DNA of 53,031 nt from Planctomycetota bacterium (GTDB taxonomy: Bacteria > Planctomycetota > UBA1135 > GCA-002686595): NCBI GenBank assembly GCA_029250885.1, contig JAQXEK010000011.1, positions 1 through 53,031 on the forward strand. Reading direction: 5' to 3'. The position numbers and the translations under genes were made by a program. Shown one piece after another: positions 36,003-43,403 of the stretch. The notes beneath the pieces are model-generated. The model was not told the origin of the DNA. It did not search any database and saw only the letters and a program-made list of their open reading frames with translations. Position 1 is the first letter of the stretch, and each line of letters begins with the position of its first letter.

Positions 36003-37108
36003 TCCGCAGCGCCTTTATCGGCCTTGGCTTGTTAGTTACCGGGGCGGCTTTCAACCAAGGGGCTGCTTCTTCCGTTCAAGTCGACCAAGCTTCCAAGGCA
36101 GAGGTCTCGGCCGAAGATGGGTCGTTCATCCAGGGCATGACGATCTCCTGCCAGACTTGGGGATGGGAGTGGGGGACTGATGGCTTTGGCGAGGAGCTTG
36201 ACGCGCTCCAGGCGATGGGGGTGAACTGGATTGCGATCCACCCCTACGGAGGACTGCGCGAGGATGGCAGCATCTCCTACCGCGCCTTTGACAGCCAAGA
36301 ATCTAGTGAGATCGACGCGGCGCCCACCTGGTTGACCCGCCCGATCCGCGAAGCGAAGGCCCGCGGCATGGGAATCATGATCAAGCCGCACATTGCCTAC
36401 TGGGGCAGCCCCTTTTCCTGGCGTGGCGAGATCACCTTTGGCGACGCCGAAGCCGATGCGCGCTTTTGGGCGAGCTACCGCAAGTGGATCCTGGACCTCG
36501 CAAGCGTCTGCGCGGATGCGGACGCGTTCATCGTGGGAACGGAGCTCGAGCTGCAGCTGCACCGTGATGCCGAGTGGCGCAAGTTGATCCGCGATGTGCG
36601 CGCCGTGACCGACGCGAACCTGAGCTATTGTTCCAATTGGGACAGCTTCGAGCGCGTGCCTTTTTGGGACGACCTGGATGCAATCGGCGTCCAGGCCTAC
36701 TTCCCCGTACAGCCTTCCAATGTCGAGCCCGGGGGGATTCCCGCCGCCAGAGATATTCGCGCTGCTTGGGAGCCGTGGTTGGCGCGCCTAAAAAAGACCT
36801 CAGAGGCGACGGGCAAGAACGTCTTTTTTGGGGAGCTTGGCTACGACCGTGTCGAGTCCGCTGCAGCGCGGCCCTGGGAGGGGGTCTCCCGTACTCGGCC
36901 CTCTTCCAAGAAGGGCGAACTACTGCAGGAGCGCTGCCTCAATGTTGCCTTCGAGGTCATGGAGACCAATAAGGACTGGCTGCGGGGTGCTTTCCTCTGG
37001 AAGTGGTTTGTTGGGTCGGCTCGCTACGCGAACTTCGAGCTCGCTAGGGAAGAGACACGTGAAATCATTAAGAAGGGGTGGGGTCAGGTCACGATTCCGG
37101 CGAAGTAG
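35954..37108 (+). CDS. Glycoside hydrolase GH113-like, exported
   Basis: The 384-residue product has a signal or anchor helix (SAFIGLGLLVTGAAF) and a TIM-barrel domain like GH113 beta-mannanases. Two family-type glutamates are visible: E197 in FIVGTELELQ as acid/base and E294 in VFFGELGYD as nucleophile. Other barrel phrases are MGVNWIAIHPYGGL, GIMIKPHIAYWG and LDAIGVQAYFPV. It probably cleaves an extracellular or envelope beta-glycan. The gene overlaps the BatA-like gene by 49 nt; no downstream ATG would keep the signal helix, so this start is preferred. A terminator overlaps its stop codon. Substrate is inferred. Confidence 0.8.
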   Translation: MPSLCNHVLRRPPNGLIRSAFIGLGLLVTGAAFNQGAASSVQVDQASKAEVSAEDGSFIQGMTISCQTWGWEWGTDGFGEELDALQAMGVNWIAIHPYGGLREDGSISYRAFDSQESSEIDAAPTWLTRPIREAKARGMGIMIKPHIAYWGSPFSWRGEITFGDAEADARFWASYRKWILDLASVCADADAFIVGTELELQLHRDAEWRKLIRDVRAVTDANLSYCSNWDSFERVPFWDDLDAIGVQAYFPVQPSNVEPGGIPAARDIRAAWEPWLARLKKTSEATGKNVFFGELGYDRVESAAARPWEGVSRTRPSSKKGELLQERCLNVAFEVMETNKDWLRGAFLWKWFVGSARYANFELAREETREIIKKGWGQVTIPAK

Positions 37109-37129
37109 CGCCCTTCATGGGCGCTTTTT
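37107..37129 (+). terminator. Terminator of the DUF58-BatA-glycosidase operon
   Basis: AGCGCCC (37107-37113) pairs with GGGCGCT (37119-37125) around TTCAT, and the T-run continues to 37129. The stem overlaps the stop codon of the glycosidase-like gene. Confidence 0.85.
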
Positions 37130-37241
37130 CGTAGCTACCCAAGAAAATTAGACCACGAACCGGAGTCCTGCGCCCAAGCCACTTGAAAGAGCCCAGCCAA
37201 GGCACCACCGCCTTGGTGACTACCCTCTCCAAGAACTCACC

Positions 37242-37328
37242 ATGATCTCAGCACTCTGGGCCCTCGCTATCGGTTTCTCCCTCCTTATTTTCGGCCAGAT
37301 CTCCGACCGTATGGGCCATGAGGGATAG
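37242..37328 (+). CDS. Possible 28-residue membrane microprotein
   Basis: The frame encodes MISALWALAIGFSLLIFGQI followed by SDRMGHEG: one hydrophobic helix with a short charged end. It lies in the 267-bp gap between the glycosidase terminator and the DUF2238 gene. No Shine-Dalgarno sequence precedes it. Small membrane proteins of this shape exist, but chance cannot be excluded. Confidence 0.3.
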   Translation: MISALWALAIGFSLLIFGQISDRMGHEG

Positions 37329-37375
37329 CCGTACCCAGGTTGTCCTTGGCGGATTCCCCTTAGTGTAGGACCGAG

Positions 37376-38065
37376 GTGTCCCGTCGCGCCTCATTTGCTT
37401 ACCGTAAGAGGGTGAATACTCCCTCCACTTGTCCCGACCAACCGGGTGCACCTATCGGCAACTTGGCCAAGGGCCTGCTTGGCGCCTACATTCTTCTCTT
37501 CGTCGTCTGCGGCATCGCCCCCTATGACCGGGCAGTGTGGTTTGCCGAGAACCTGCCGATCGTGCTCGTCGTAGCAGCCGTGGTCTGGGTCTCCCGGCTG
37601 CAGGCGCGCCGGGGCACGCCCCTCTCTGGAGCGGCCTTGATCTTGATGAGTGCTCTGCCTCTGATGCACACCATTGGCGGCCACTACACCTTCGAGCGCG
37701 TGCCCTTTGGCTTCGTCACAGAGCTGTTTGACTTCGAGCGCAACCACTACGACCGCATCGCTCACTTCAGCGTAGGCTTCTACGCCTTTGGCATCGCAGA
37801 GCTGATGCGAACACGGCGCCTCGTGAATACCCCTTGGATCTTGTACCTGTTTCCGATCTTCACCATCTTCACGATCGCTGGTGTATACGAGGTCTTCGAG
37901 TGGCAGTACGCCATCAGTGCGGACGAGAGCGCGGGCATTGCCGTGCTCGGCAGCCAGGGCGACATCTGGGACGCACAGAAGGACATCCTCGCCGACGGGC
38001 TGGGCGCTTTTGCTGCCATGGCCCTCTACCGGCTATGCCCGAAGTACCGCGCGGATCAGGCTTAA
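37376..38065 (+). CDS. DUF2238 (YjdF-like) membrane protein
   Basis: The 229-residue protein has five or six membrane helices and the family blocks MHTIGGHYTFERVPFGF, NHYDRIAHFSVGFYAFG and LGSQGDIWDAQKDILADGLG. Conserved His, Asp and Glu residues inside membrane segments hint at a metal or proton site, but the function of the family is not established. The GTG at 37376 is the longest start; a second GTG 12 codons later is possible. TAGGAC at 37366-37371 may be the -10 element, which would leave almost no leader. Confidence 0.85.
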   Translation: MSRRASFAYRKRVNTPSTCPDQPGAPIGNLAKGLLGAYILLFVVCGIAPYDRAVWFAENLPIVLVVAAVVWVSRLQARRGTPLSGAALILMSALPLMHTIGGHYTFERVPFGFVTELFDFERNHYDRIAHFSVGFYAFGIAELMRTRRLVNTPWILYLFPIFTIFTIAGVYEVFEWQYAISADESAGIAVLGSQGDIWDAQKDILADGLGAFAAMALYRLCPKYRADQA

Positions 38066-38070
38066 AAACT

Positions 38071-38108
38071 AGGCGAGCGGCGAAACCTCGAGGTCGCGCC
38101 GCTCGCCT
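38071..38108 (-). terminator. Terminator of nrdAB (also facing DUF2238)
   Basis: AGGCGAGCGGCG (38071-38082) pairs fully with CGCCGCTCGCCT (38097-38108). On the minus strand it is followed by AGTTTTTA, a good T-tract, 35 nt after the nrdB stop. On the plus strand there is no T-run. Confidence 0.8.
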
Positions 38109-38143
38109 GGGGATTCGTCCCGCCGTAGATTCGGCGGACGCGC

Positions 38144-39142
38144 TTAGAAGGCCTCGTCGAAGGCGACTTCGCCCGTCACCGAAACTTGGTAAGCCGAAAC
38201 CTTGCGCTCGAAGAAGTTCGAGAGCTCCTGCACGTCTTGGAGCTCCATAAAGGCAAAGGGGTTCTTCGAGCCGAACCGCGGAGCCATGCCAAGGTTGGCC
38301 AGGCGCTGGTCGGCGACGAACTCTAGGTAGGCGCGCATGTCCTTGAGGGAGAGTCCGGAGACGCCGCCCTCAAGGAGGTCCTCGGCGAACATAAGCTCGC
38401 ACTCCACGGCCTCTTCAAACATCTCGATGACGCGTGCCTCAAGGTCCTCGTCGAAGAGCTCGGGCTGCTCGTCGCGCACGGTGTTGATCACCTCGAAAGC
38501 AAAGCTCATGTGGGCTGACTCGTCCCGGAAGACCCAGTTTGTTCCGGCGGCCAGCCCGTTGAGCAGGCCCTTCGAGCGCATAAAGTAGACATAGGCGAAG
38601 GCGGCGAAGAAGAATAGGCCCTCGATGCAGCCTGCGAAGCAGATCAGGTTCAGCAAGAAGCCCTTGCGCTCTTCGTGGGTGTGGGTCGCCTCGAGCTTGT
38701 TGATCGAGCCGATCCACTTGTAGCAGAAGTCCGCCTTGTTCGAGATCGAGGGGATGTTGTCCACCGCAGCGAAGGCCTCGGCGCGCTCGTCTTCGTCCGG
38801 AATGTAGGTGTCTAGCAGGGTGAGGTAGAACTGAACGTGCAGGGCCTCCTCGTAGAGCTGCCGCGACAGATACATGCGTGCTTCGGGCGAGTTGATGTGC
38901 TTGTACAGGTTCAGCACCAGGTTGTTCGACACGATCGAGTCGCCGGTGGCGAAGAAGGCAACTAGGCGCGCGATCATGTGCCCCTCAGCGGGGGTCAGGC
39001 GGTTCGCGAGATCTACGATGTCCGTAGAGAAATCAATCTCCTCGACGGTCCACGTGTTCTTAATCGCGTCCCTGTACATGTCGTAAAAGGCGGGGTACTC
39101 CATGGGGCGGAGCGTTAGTTTGAATCCGGGATCTAGCAGCAT
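38144..39142 (-). CDS. nrdB: Class Ia ribonucleotide reductase, small (radical) subunit
   Basis: NrdB holds the diferric-tyrosyl radical cofactor. In the 332-residue product the iron ligands fit D68, E99, H102, E174, E208 and H211, and the radical tyrosine is Y106, four residues after H102 as in E. coli R2. The C-terminal tail that docks NrdA ends GEVAFDEAF. The start is preceded by a purine-rich GA tract (AGAGAAGAGAGAAGAG on the minus strand), which should act as a strong ribosome binding site. An 85-bp gap with a hairpin separates it from nrdA. Confidence 0.95.
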   Translation of the reverse strand: MLLDPGFKLTLRPMEYPAFYDMYRDAIKNTWTVEEIDFSTDIVDLANRLTPAEGHMIARLVAFFATGDSIVSNNLVLNLYKHINSPEARMYLSRQLYEEALHVQFYLTLLDTYIPDEDERAEAFAAVDNIPSISNKADFCYKWIGSINKLEATHTHEERKGFLLNLICFAGCIEGLFFFAAFAYVYFMRSKGLLNGLAAGTNWVFRDESAHMSFAFEVINTVRDEQPELFDEDLEARVIEMFEEAVECELMFAEDLLEGGVSGLSLKDMRAYLEFVADQRLANLGMAPRFGSKNPFAFMELQDVQELSNFFERKVSAYQVSVTGEVAFDEAF

Positions 39143-39177
39143 AACTCTTCTCTCTTCTCTCTTGGTTCGTTCCTTGG

Positions 39178-39207
39178 CTCGCGCCTAAGCATGTGCCCAG
39201 GCGCGAG
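39178..39207 (-). promoter_or_regulatory. Intercistronic hairpin between nrdA and nrdB
   Basis: CTCGCGCCT (39178-39186) pairs fully with AGGCGCGAG (39199-39207) around a 12-nt loop. There is no T-run, so it may protect or process mRNA between the cistrons and not stop transcription. Confidence 0.5.
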
Positions 39208-39227
39208 GGTGGTTGGCGAATAGTCGC

Positions 39228-41600
39228 CTAGTTACAGGCCTCGCAGCTCTCAGGATTCTCGAGGGAGCACGCCACGTCGCTAGTGTCGGTGGTGGTGGTC
39301 TGACGGATCCGAGTCGCGGGACGCGAGCGTAGGTAATAGGTTGTCTTTAGGCCCTTCTGCCAGGCATAGGCGTACATGCTCGAGAGCTTGCCGATGGTGG
39401 GAGAGGCCATGAATAGGTTCAGGGATTGGCTCTGGTCGAGGTACGGCCCGCGGGCGGCGGCCAGGTCGATCAGGGCCTTCTGGGGTAGCTCCCAGGACGT
39501 GCGGTACAAAGCGCGCATCTCGTCGGAGAGGGCTGAAACGTCTTGCACACTGCCCTCGCCCTTCTTAATTGTGTTGCGCGTCTCATCGGTCCACAGGCCG
39601 AGCTCTTTCAGGTCGTTGACAAGGTAGTCGTTGATCTGCATAAAGTCCCCGGACAGGGTCTCGCGCTTAAAGAGGTTCGAGACTTGGGGCTCGATGCACT
39701 CGTAGCAGCCGGCGATGGACGCGATGGTCGCCGTCGGTGCGATGGCCAGCAACAGGGAGTTGCGCAGGCCGTGCTTGGCGATCTTCGCCTTAAGCTTGTC
39801 CCAGCGCTCGGTTTCTGGAGGCGTAACGCCCCAGAGGTCGAACTGCAGGTCACCCTGGAAGGCGCGCGTATCCTCCCAAGCGGCGTGGGGGCCGTGTTGC
39901 TTGGCGAGCTCGTTAGAGGTCACTAGGGCGTTGTAGTAGATCTCCTCTTGGATGCGCGAGCTGATCTCCAGGGCCTCGGGGGAGTCAAACGGCAAGCGCA
40001 GCTGAAAGAAGACATCCTGCAGGCCCATGGCTCCCATGCCCACCGGGCGCCAGCGCGAGTTGGAGCTCTTTGCCTCGTCGATGGGGTAGTAGTTGATGTC
40101 GATTACGCGGTCGAGGTACTTCACCGCGGTGCGCACGATCTCGGCCAGTGCTTGGTAGTCGAAGGCGCCGTCCACGACGCACTTGCCCAGGTTTACCGAA
40201 CCCAAGTTGCAGACCGCGGTCTCCGCGTCCGAGGTGACCTCGAGGATCTCCGTGCAGAGGTTCGAGAGGTGCACCACGTTACCCTTCTTGGCGGTCTGGT
40301 TACAGCGCTCGTTGGACGCGTCCTTGAAGGTCATCCAGCCGTTCCCGGTCTGGGCCAGGTTACGCATCATGCGGGCGTAGAGGTCCCGGGCCGGGAGCTG
40401 GCGCAGGGCCAGGCCGGCTGCCTCAGCGGCCTCGTACTTCTGCTTAAACTCGTCGCCGAAGGTGTCCACCAGTTCGGGCACGACCTTGGGGTCAAAGAGG
40501 CTCCAGGTCTGGTTGTCCTGGACGCGCTGCATGAAGAGGTCGGGCACCCAGTTGGCCTGGTTTAGGTTGTGGGTGCGGCGAGATTCTTCACCAGTGTTTT
40601 CGCGCAGCTCAAGGAAGTCCTCGATGTCGCCGTGCCAGGTCTCCAGGTAGACGCAAGCCGCGCCCTTTCGGCGACCGCCCTGGTTGACGGCGGCCACGGA
40701 CGAGTCCAGGGTCTTGAGGAACGGCACGATGCCATTCGAGTTGCCGTTGGTTCCGCGGATCAAGGAGCCGCGGGAGCGAACGCGGGACCAAGAGATGCCA
40801 ATGCCGCCGGCGTACTTCGACAGCTGGGCGATGTCCTTGTAGCGATCGTAGATCGCGTCCAGAGAGTCGTCCGGCGAGTCCAGCAGGTAGCACGAAGAAA
40901 GCTGGGTGTGGCAGGTGCCTGAGTTAAACAGGGTGGGGGAGCTGGGCAGGTAGCGCAGGCTCGAGATCAAGCGGTAGAAGTCGCGGGCCTCTCCAGGGCG
41001 CTTGGCCAAACCGCAGGCCACGCGCATAAAGAAGTACTGGGGCGTCTCGATGACCATGCGGGTCACCGGATCCTTCAGCATGTAACGATCGTAGACCGTG
41101 CGCGCGCCGAAGTAGTTGAAGAGGTGCGAGCGCTCGGGCTCGATGGTGTCGTTGAGCTTGCGGCTGTTCGCCATCACCAGCTCAAGGGTCTCGTCGTTCA
41201 CAAGCCCAAGCTCGTGTCCGCGCTTGATCGACTGGCTGAAGGAGTAGATCTCCTGGTTCTGCACTTCCTTGTCAATGTAGGCCGAGAGCAGGCGTCCGGC
41301 GAGGCGCGAGTACTCCGGCTCCTCGGCGATCAGCGAGGCCGCCGTCTGGATCGAAAGCTGGTCGAGCTCGGCGGTCGTCGCGCCATCGTACAAGCCACTG
41401 ATGGTGCGTGTTGCAATCCGAATCGGATCCACCTGGGTGAGTCCCTCGCTGTTGCGCGTGATCGCGATCACGATCTTGTTGAGGTCAACGGCTTCCAATC
41501 CACCGTTGCGTTTCTGCACGTGCATGCCGGTTGCGGCCGCGGGTGCCTGGGTGCCTGAGTCCGAGTTTTCAGTTGCTTGCGTGGTAGCCGATTGGGACAT
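39228..41600 (-). CDS. nrdA: Class Ia ribonucleotide reductase, large (catalytic) subunit
   Basis: NrdA reduces ribonucleoside diphosphates using the radical from NrdB. The 790-residue product has an N-terminal ATP-cone (VQKRNGGLEAVDLNKIVIAI), so dATP feedback is likely. The barrel carries SPTLFNSGTCHTQLSSCYLL with the first redox cysteine, the active-site NLCTEILEV with the radical cysteine, and PTATIASIAGCYECIEP. The C-terminal CEACN provides the thiol pair that is re-reduced by thioredoxin or glutaredoxin. ATG 41600 was chosen (MSQSATTQATEN, with AGAAG upstream); the in-frame extension to 41675 has no family similarity. A probable NrdR box lies about 200 nt upstream. Confidence 0.95.
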   Translation of the reverse strand: MSQSATTQATENSDSGTQAPAAATGMHVQKRNGGLEAVDLNKIVIAITRNSEGLTQVDPIRIATRTISGLYDGATTAELDQLSIQTAASLIAEEPEYSRLAGRLLSAYIDKEVQNQEIYSFSQSIKRGHELGLVNDETLELVMANSRKLNDTIEPERSHLFNYFGARTVYDRYMLKDPVTRMVIETPQYFFMRVACGLAKRPGEARDFYRLISSLRYLPSSPTLFNSGTCHTQLSSCYLLDSPDDSLDAIYDRYKDIAQLSKYAGGIGISWSRVRSRGSLIRGTNGNSNGIVPFLKTLDSSVAAVNQGGRRKGAACVYLETWHGDIEDFLELRENTGEESRRTHNLNQANWVPDLFMQRVQDNQTWSLFDPKVVPELVDTFGDEFKQKYEAAEAAGLALRQLPARDLYARMMRNLAQTGNGWMTFKDASNERCNQTAKKGNVVHLSNLCTEILEVTSDAETAVCNLGSVNLGKCVVDGAFDYQALAEIVRTAVKYLDRVIDINYYPIDEAKSSNSRWRPVGMGAMGLQDVFFQLRLPFDSPEALEISSRIQEEIYYNALVTSNELAKQHGPHAAWEDTRAFQGDLQFDLWGVTPPETERWDKLKAKIAKHGLRNSLLLAIAPTATIASIAGCYECIEPQVSNLFKRETLSGDFMQINDYLVNDLKELGLWTDETRNTIKKGEGSVQDVSALSDEMRALYRTSWELPQKALIDLAAARGPYLDQSQSLNLFMASPTIGKLSSMYAYAWQKGLKTTYYLRSRPATRIRQTTTTDTSDVACSLENPESCEACN

Positions 41601-42333
41601 TTGCTTCTGGGTTGAGCTGCGGTTTGGAGGGCCGAGAAGAGGGCCGTGCGGGCCACTTTTGCAGAACGCTCCCAAAGGATGGGATTGCCTTTTGGCGCAA
41701 AGTGGATGTGGAAGAGGGGGTGGGCGAGGGCCGATTCAGTTGGGCTAAGCGCTCATCTGACTCGTCCTCTGACTACAGCATATGGGGGCGAAGCGGCGGC
41801 TTCAACACCAAATATAGTGGTGTCCCCCAATCGGGATGGAAACGCTCAACAGACCCTAGACTCGCAAAGTCTAAGATCACAGCAGCACTAGGGTTACGTC
41901 TAGAGGAGTGCAAGCTCTGGTACTTGGCGAATGCTGGACCGAGCCTGGGCAGGACGCTTGGGACGACATGGCGCGACCCTCTTGGGGGCTTTGGTCGGGG
42001 TAGCTGTGTCATGCCGAATGCCTCCCGGGGACCCAACGCCGACCCGTCGGCACCCAACATGGGAATCGAAGAGGCTCCAGCCCTTGACTCGCTCTAGGAC
42101 AACCATCTCAAAGAGGTGGCCACGGCAGATCGGCTCGCACTAAGTATTGCCAGGACCCATAGACCGCAGGCTGGCATTGCGTCGAACCTAATTCTTGCCG
42201 CGATCGTAGAAGGCACCAACGATCAGGGCTTCTCGCTAAGGTGCGCAGGTGCTTGCTCTTGCAAGCGTGGGCTTACAGCGTGGAGGCACAGGCTAGCCAA
42301 GACCAAGCTAAAGCCCTCAGGTGACTCCGCTGT
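41601..42333. other. 0.73-kb nrdA upstream region without a recognised gene
   Basis: Short frames on both strands show no family similarity or codon pattern I trust. It contains the NrdR box, short hairpins such as GCCGAC/GTCGGC near 42033-42046 and CTTGC/GCAAG near 42254, and several TAGnnT elements. I saw no cobalamin riboswitch. It may hold a long nrd leader, a small RNA or a decayed gene. Confidence 0.4.
41805..41820. promoter_or_regulatory. Probable NrdR box controlling nrdAB
   Basis: ACACCAAATATAGTGG closely matches the NrdR consensus (ACACTATATATAGTGT). On the minus strand TATATT within it could be the -10 element of the nrd promoter. NrdR boxes usually come in pairs about three helical turns apart; ACAGCATATGG, 30 nt away at 41775, could be a degenerate second copy. 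Confidence 0.65.
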
Positions 42334-43362
42334 CTAGCGCTTCATACGCTTGAAGATGGCCGTCGCAAAGAGGCCGACGGCGACGCCGAACCAGAGGGTT
42401 GCGACGCGGGTGAGGATTACCGCGCCGGCGGCCTTGGTCCGGGCCGTAGCCAACGCGGCATCTGCACCGAGGTGCAGGAGCGACGGCTCATAGGCCTGGC
42501 GCGTCAACGAGCCCAGTAGGCCCTCGGTCACTCCGAGGCCACCTGGCGCGATGATTGCGATGGCGCCGGCGACAGCGCTAATGGCATAGGCGAAGACGCA
42601 GAAGGCTAGGCTGATGTCGGCTCCCTCCGGCGCTAGGTTGCGGGCGATCAGCAAGAAAGCGAGGCACTCCAGGCCCCAGGAGGCTGCGGACAGGAGTGTG
42701 GGGAAGATGATCTCCTTCGGTGCGAGCAGTACCCTCGCGCTCTCGAAGGCGACCTCGAGCTTGGGCGCGATGCGGTCGCCCTTCGGAAGCTTAGAGACCA
42801 AGCCAATAGCGATACTGGCGGCCTTGGGTGATCCACAGAGGAAGGCTCCAAGGACGCACAAGGCCAGGGTTGCCAGGAACAGGGGCGCGTAGTCGGGTTG
42901 GCTCACCAGGCCGCCGGCGCCCACGAGTATCAGGAAGCCAAAGAGATCCGTGATGCGCTCGGCCACCACGATGGGGGCGCTCTTGTGGATCGGCGTCCCG
43001 TTGACGCGCTTGATCAGCCAGGACTTGAAGACCTCGCCCATCTTGCCCGGTGTCACGCCCATGGACAGACCCGACAGGTAGATCACGAAGGAGGTCTTGA
43101 GCTCGAGCTCGATGTTGAGCAGCTTGCGGTAGCGCTCCCACTTCAAGAAGCGCAGGGCGTAGTTGGCGAAGGACAGGCCGCAGGCGGCGGGCAGGATCCA
43201 CCAGGCAAAGTTCTCCAGGGCCTCCCAGATGGCTCCCGCATCGAGCCAGAGCACGATGCCGGCGTACACGAGCACGCCGAACAGCACGCCCACGATCATG
43301 CGGCGCACCATCGACCCCGACTCGTCAAGCGGGGCGTTGTCAGGGACAGGGGAGGAGATCAC
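42334..43362 (-). CDS. LPG-synthase-TM / YbhN-type flippase-like membrane protein
   Basis: The 342-residue protein has about eight membrane helices and the two hallmark motifs of the UPF0104/lysylphosphatidylglycerol synthetase TM family: GVTPGKMGEVFKSWLIKR and IAIIAPGGLGVTEGLLGSL. It lacks the aminoacyl-transfer domain of MprF, so it is more like the stand-alone proteins thought to move or handle lipids. The start is a GTG; ATG at 43311 is a possible alternative. It follows the NhaC gene by 41 nt on the same strand and may be cotranscribed. Confidence 0.82.
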   Translation of the reverse strand: MISSPVPDNAPLDESGSMVRRMIVGVLFGVLVYAGIVLWLDAGAIWEALENFAWWILPAACGLSFANYALRFLKWERYRKLLNIELELKTSFVIYLSGLSMGVTPGKMGEVFKSWLIKRVNGTPIHKSAPIVVAERITDLFGFLILVGAGGLVSQPDYAPLFLATLALCVLGAFLCGSPKAASIAIGLVSKLPKGDRIAPKLEVAFESARVLLAPKEIIFPTLLSAASWGLECLAFLLIARNLAPEGADISLAFCVFAYAISAVAGAIAIIAPGGLGVTEGLLGSLTRQAYEPSLLHLGADAALATARTKAAGAVILTRVATLWFGVAVGLFATAIFKRMKR

Positions 43363-43403
43363 GGGAAGGGGGAGGGACGGTCAGGGGCAAGTTCTTGGGC
43401 GGG

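Noticed and set aside
41601..42333. Cobalamin riboswitch ahead of ribonucleotide reductase
   Set aside because: No B12-box-like sequence was seen and the enzyme is class Ia, which does not use cobalamin.
41612..42337. Several short frames in the nrdA upstream region
   Set aside because: No motif, no signal peptide, no ribosome binding site, and they cross the NrdR box; not supported as genes.
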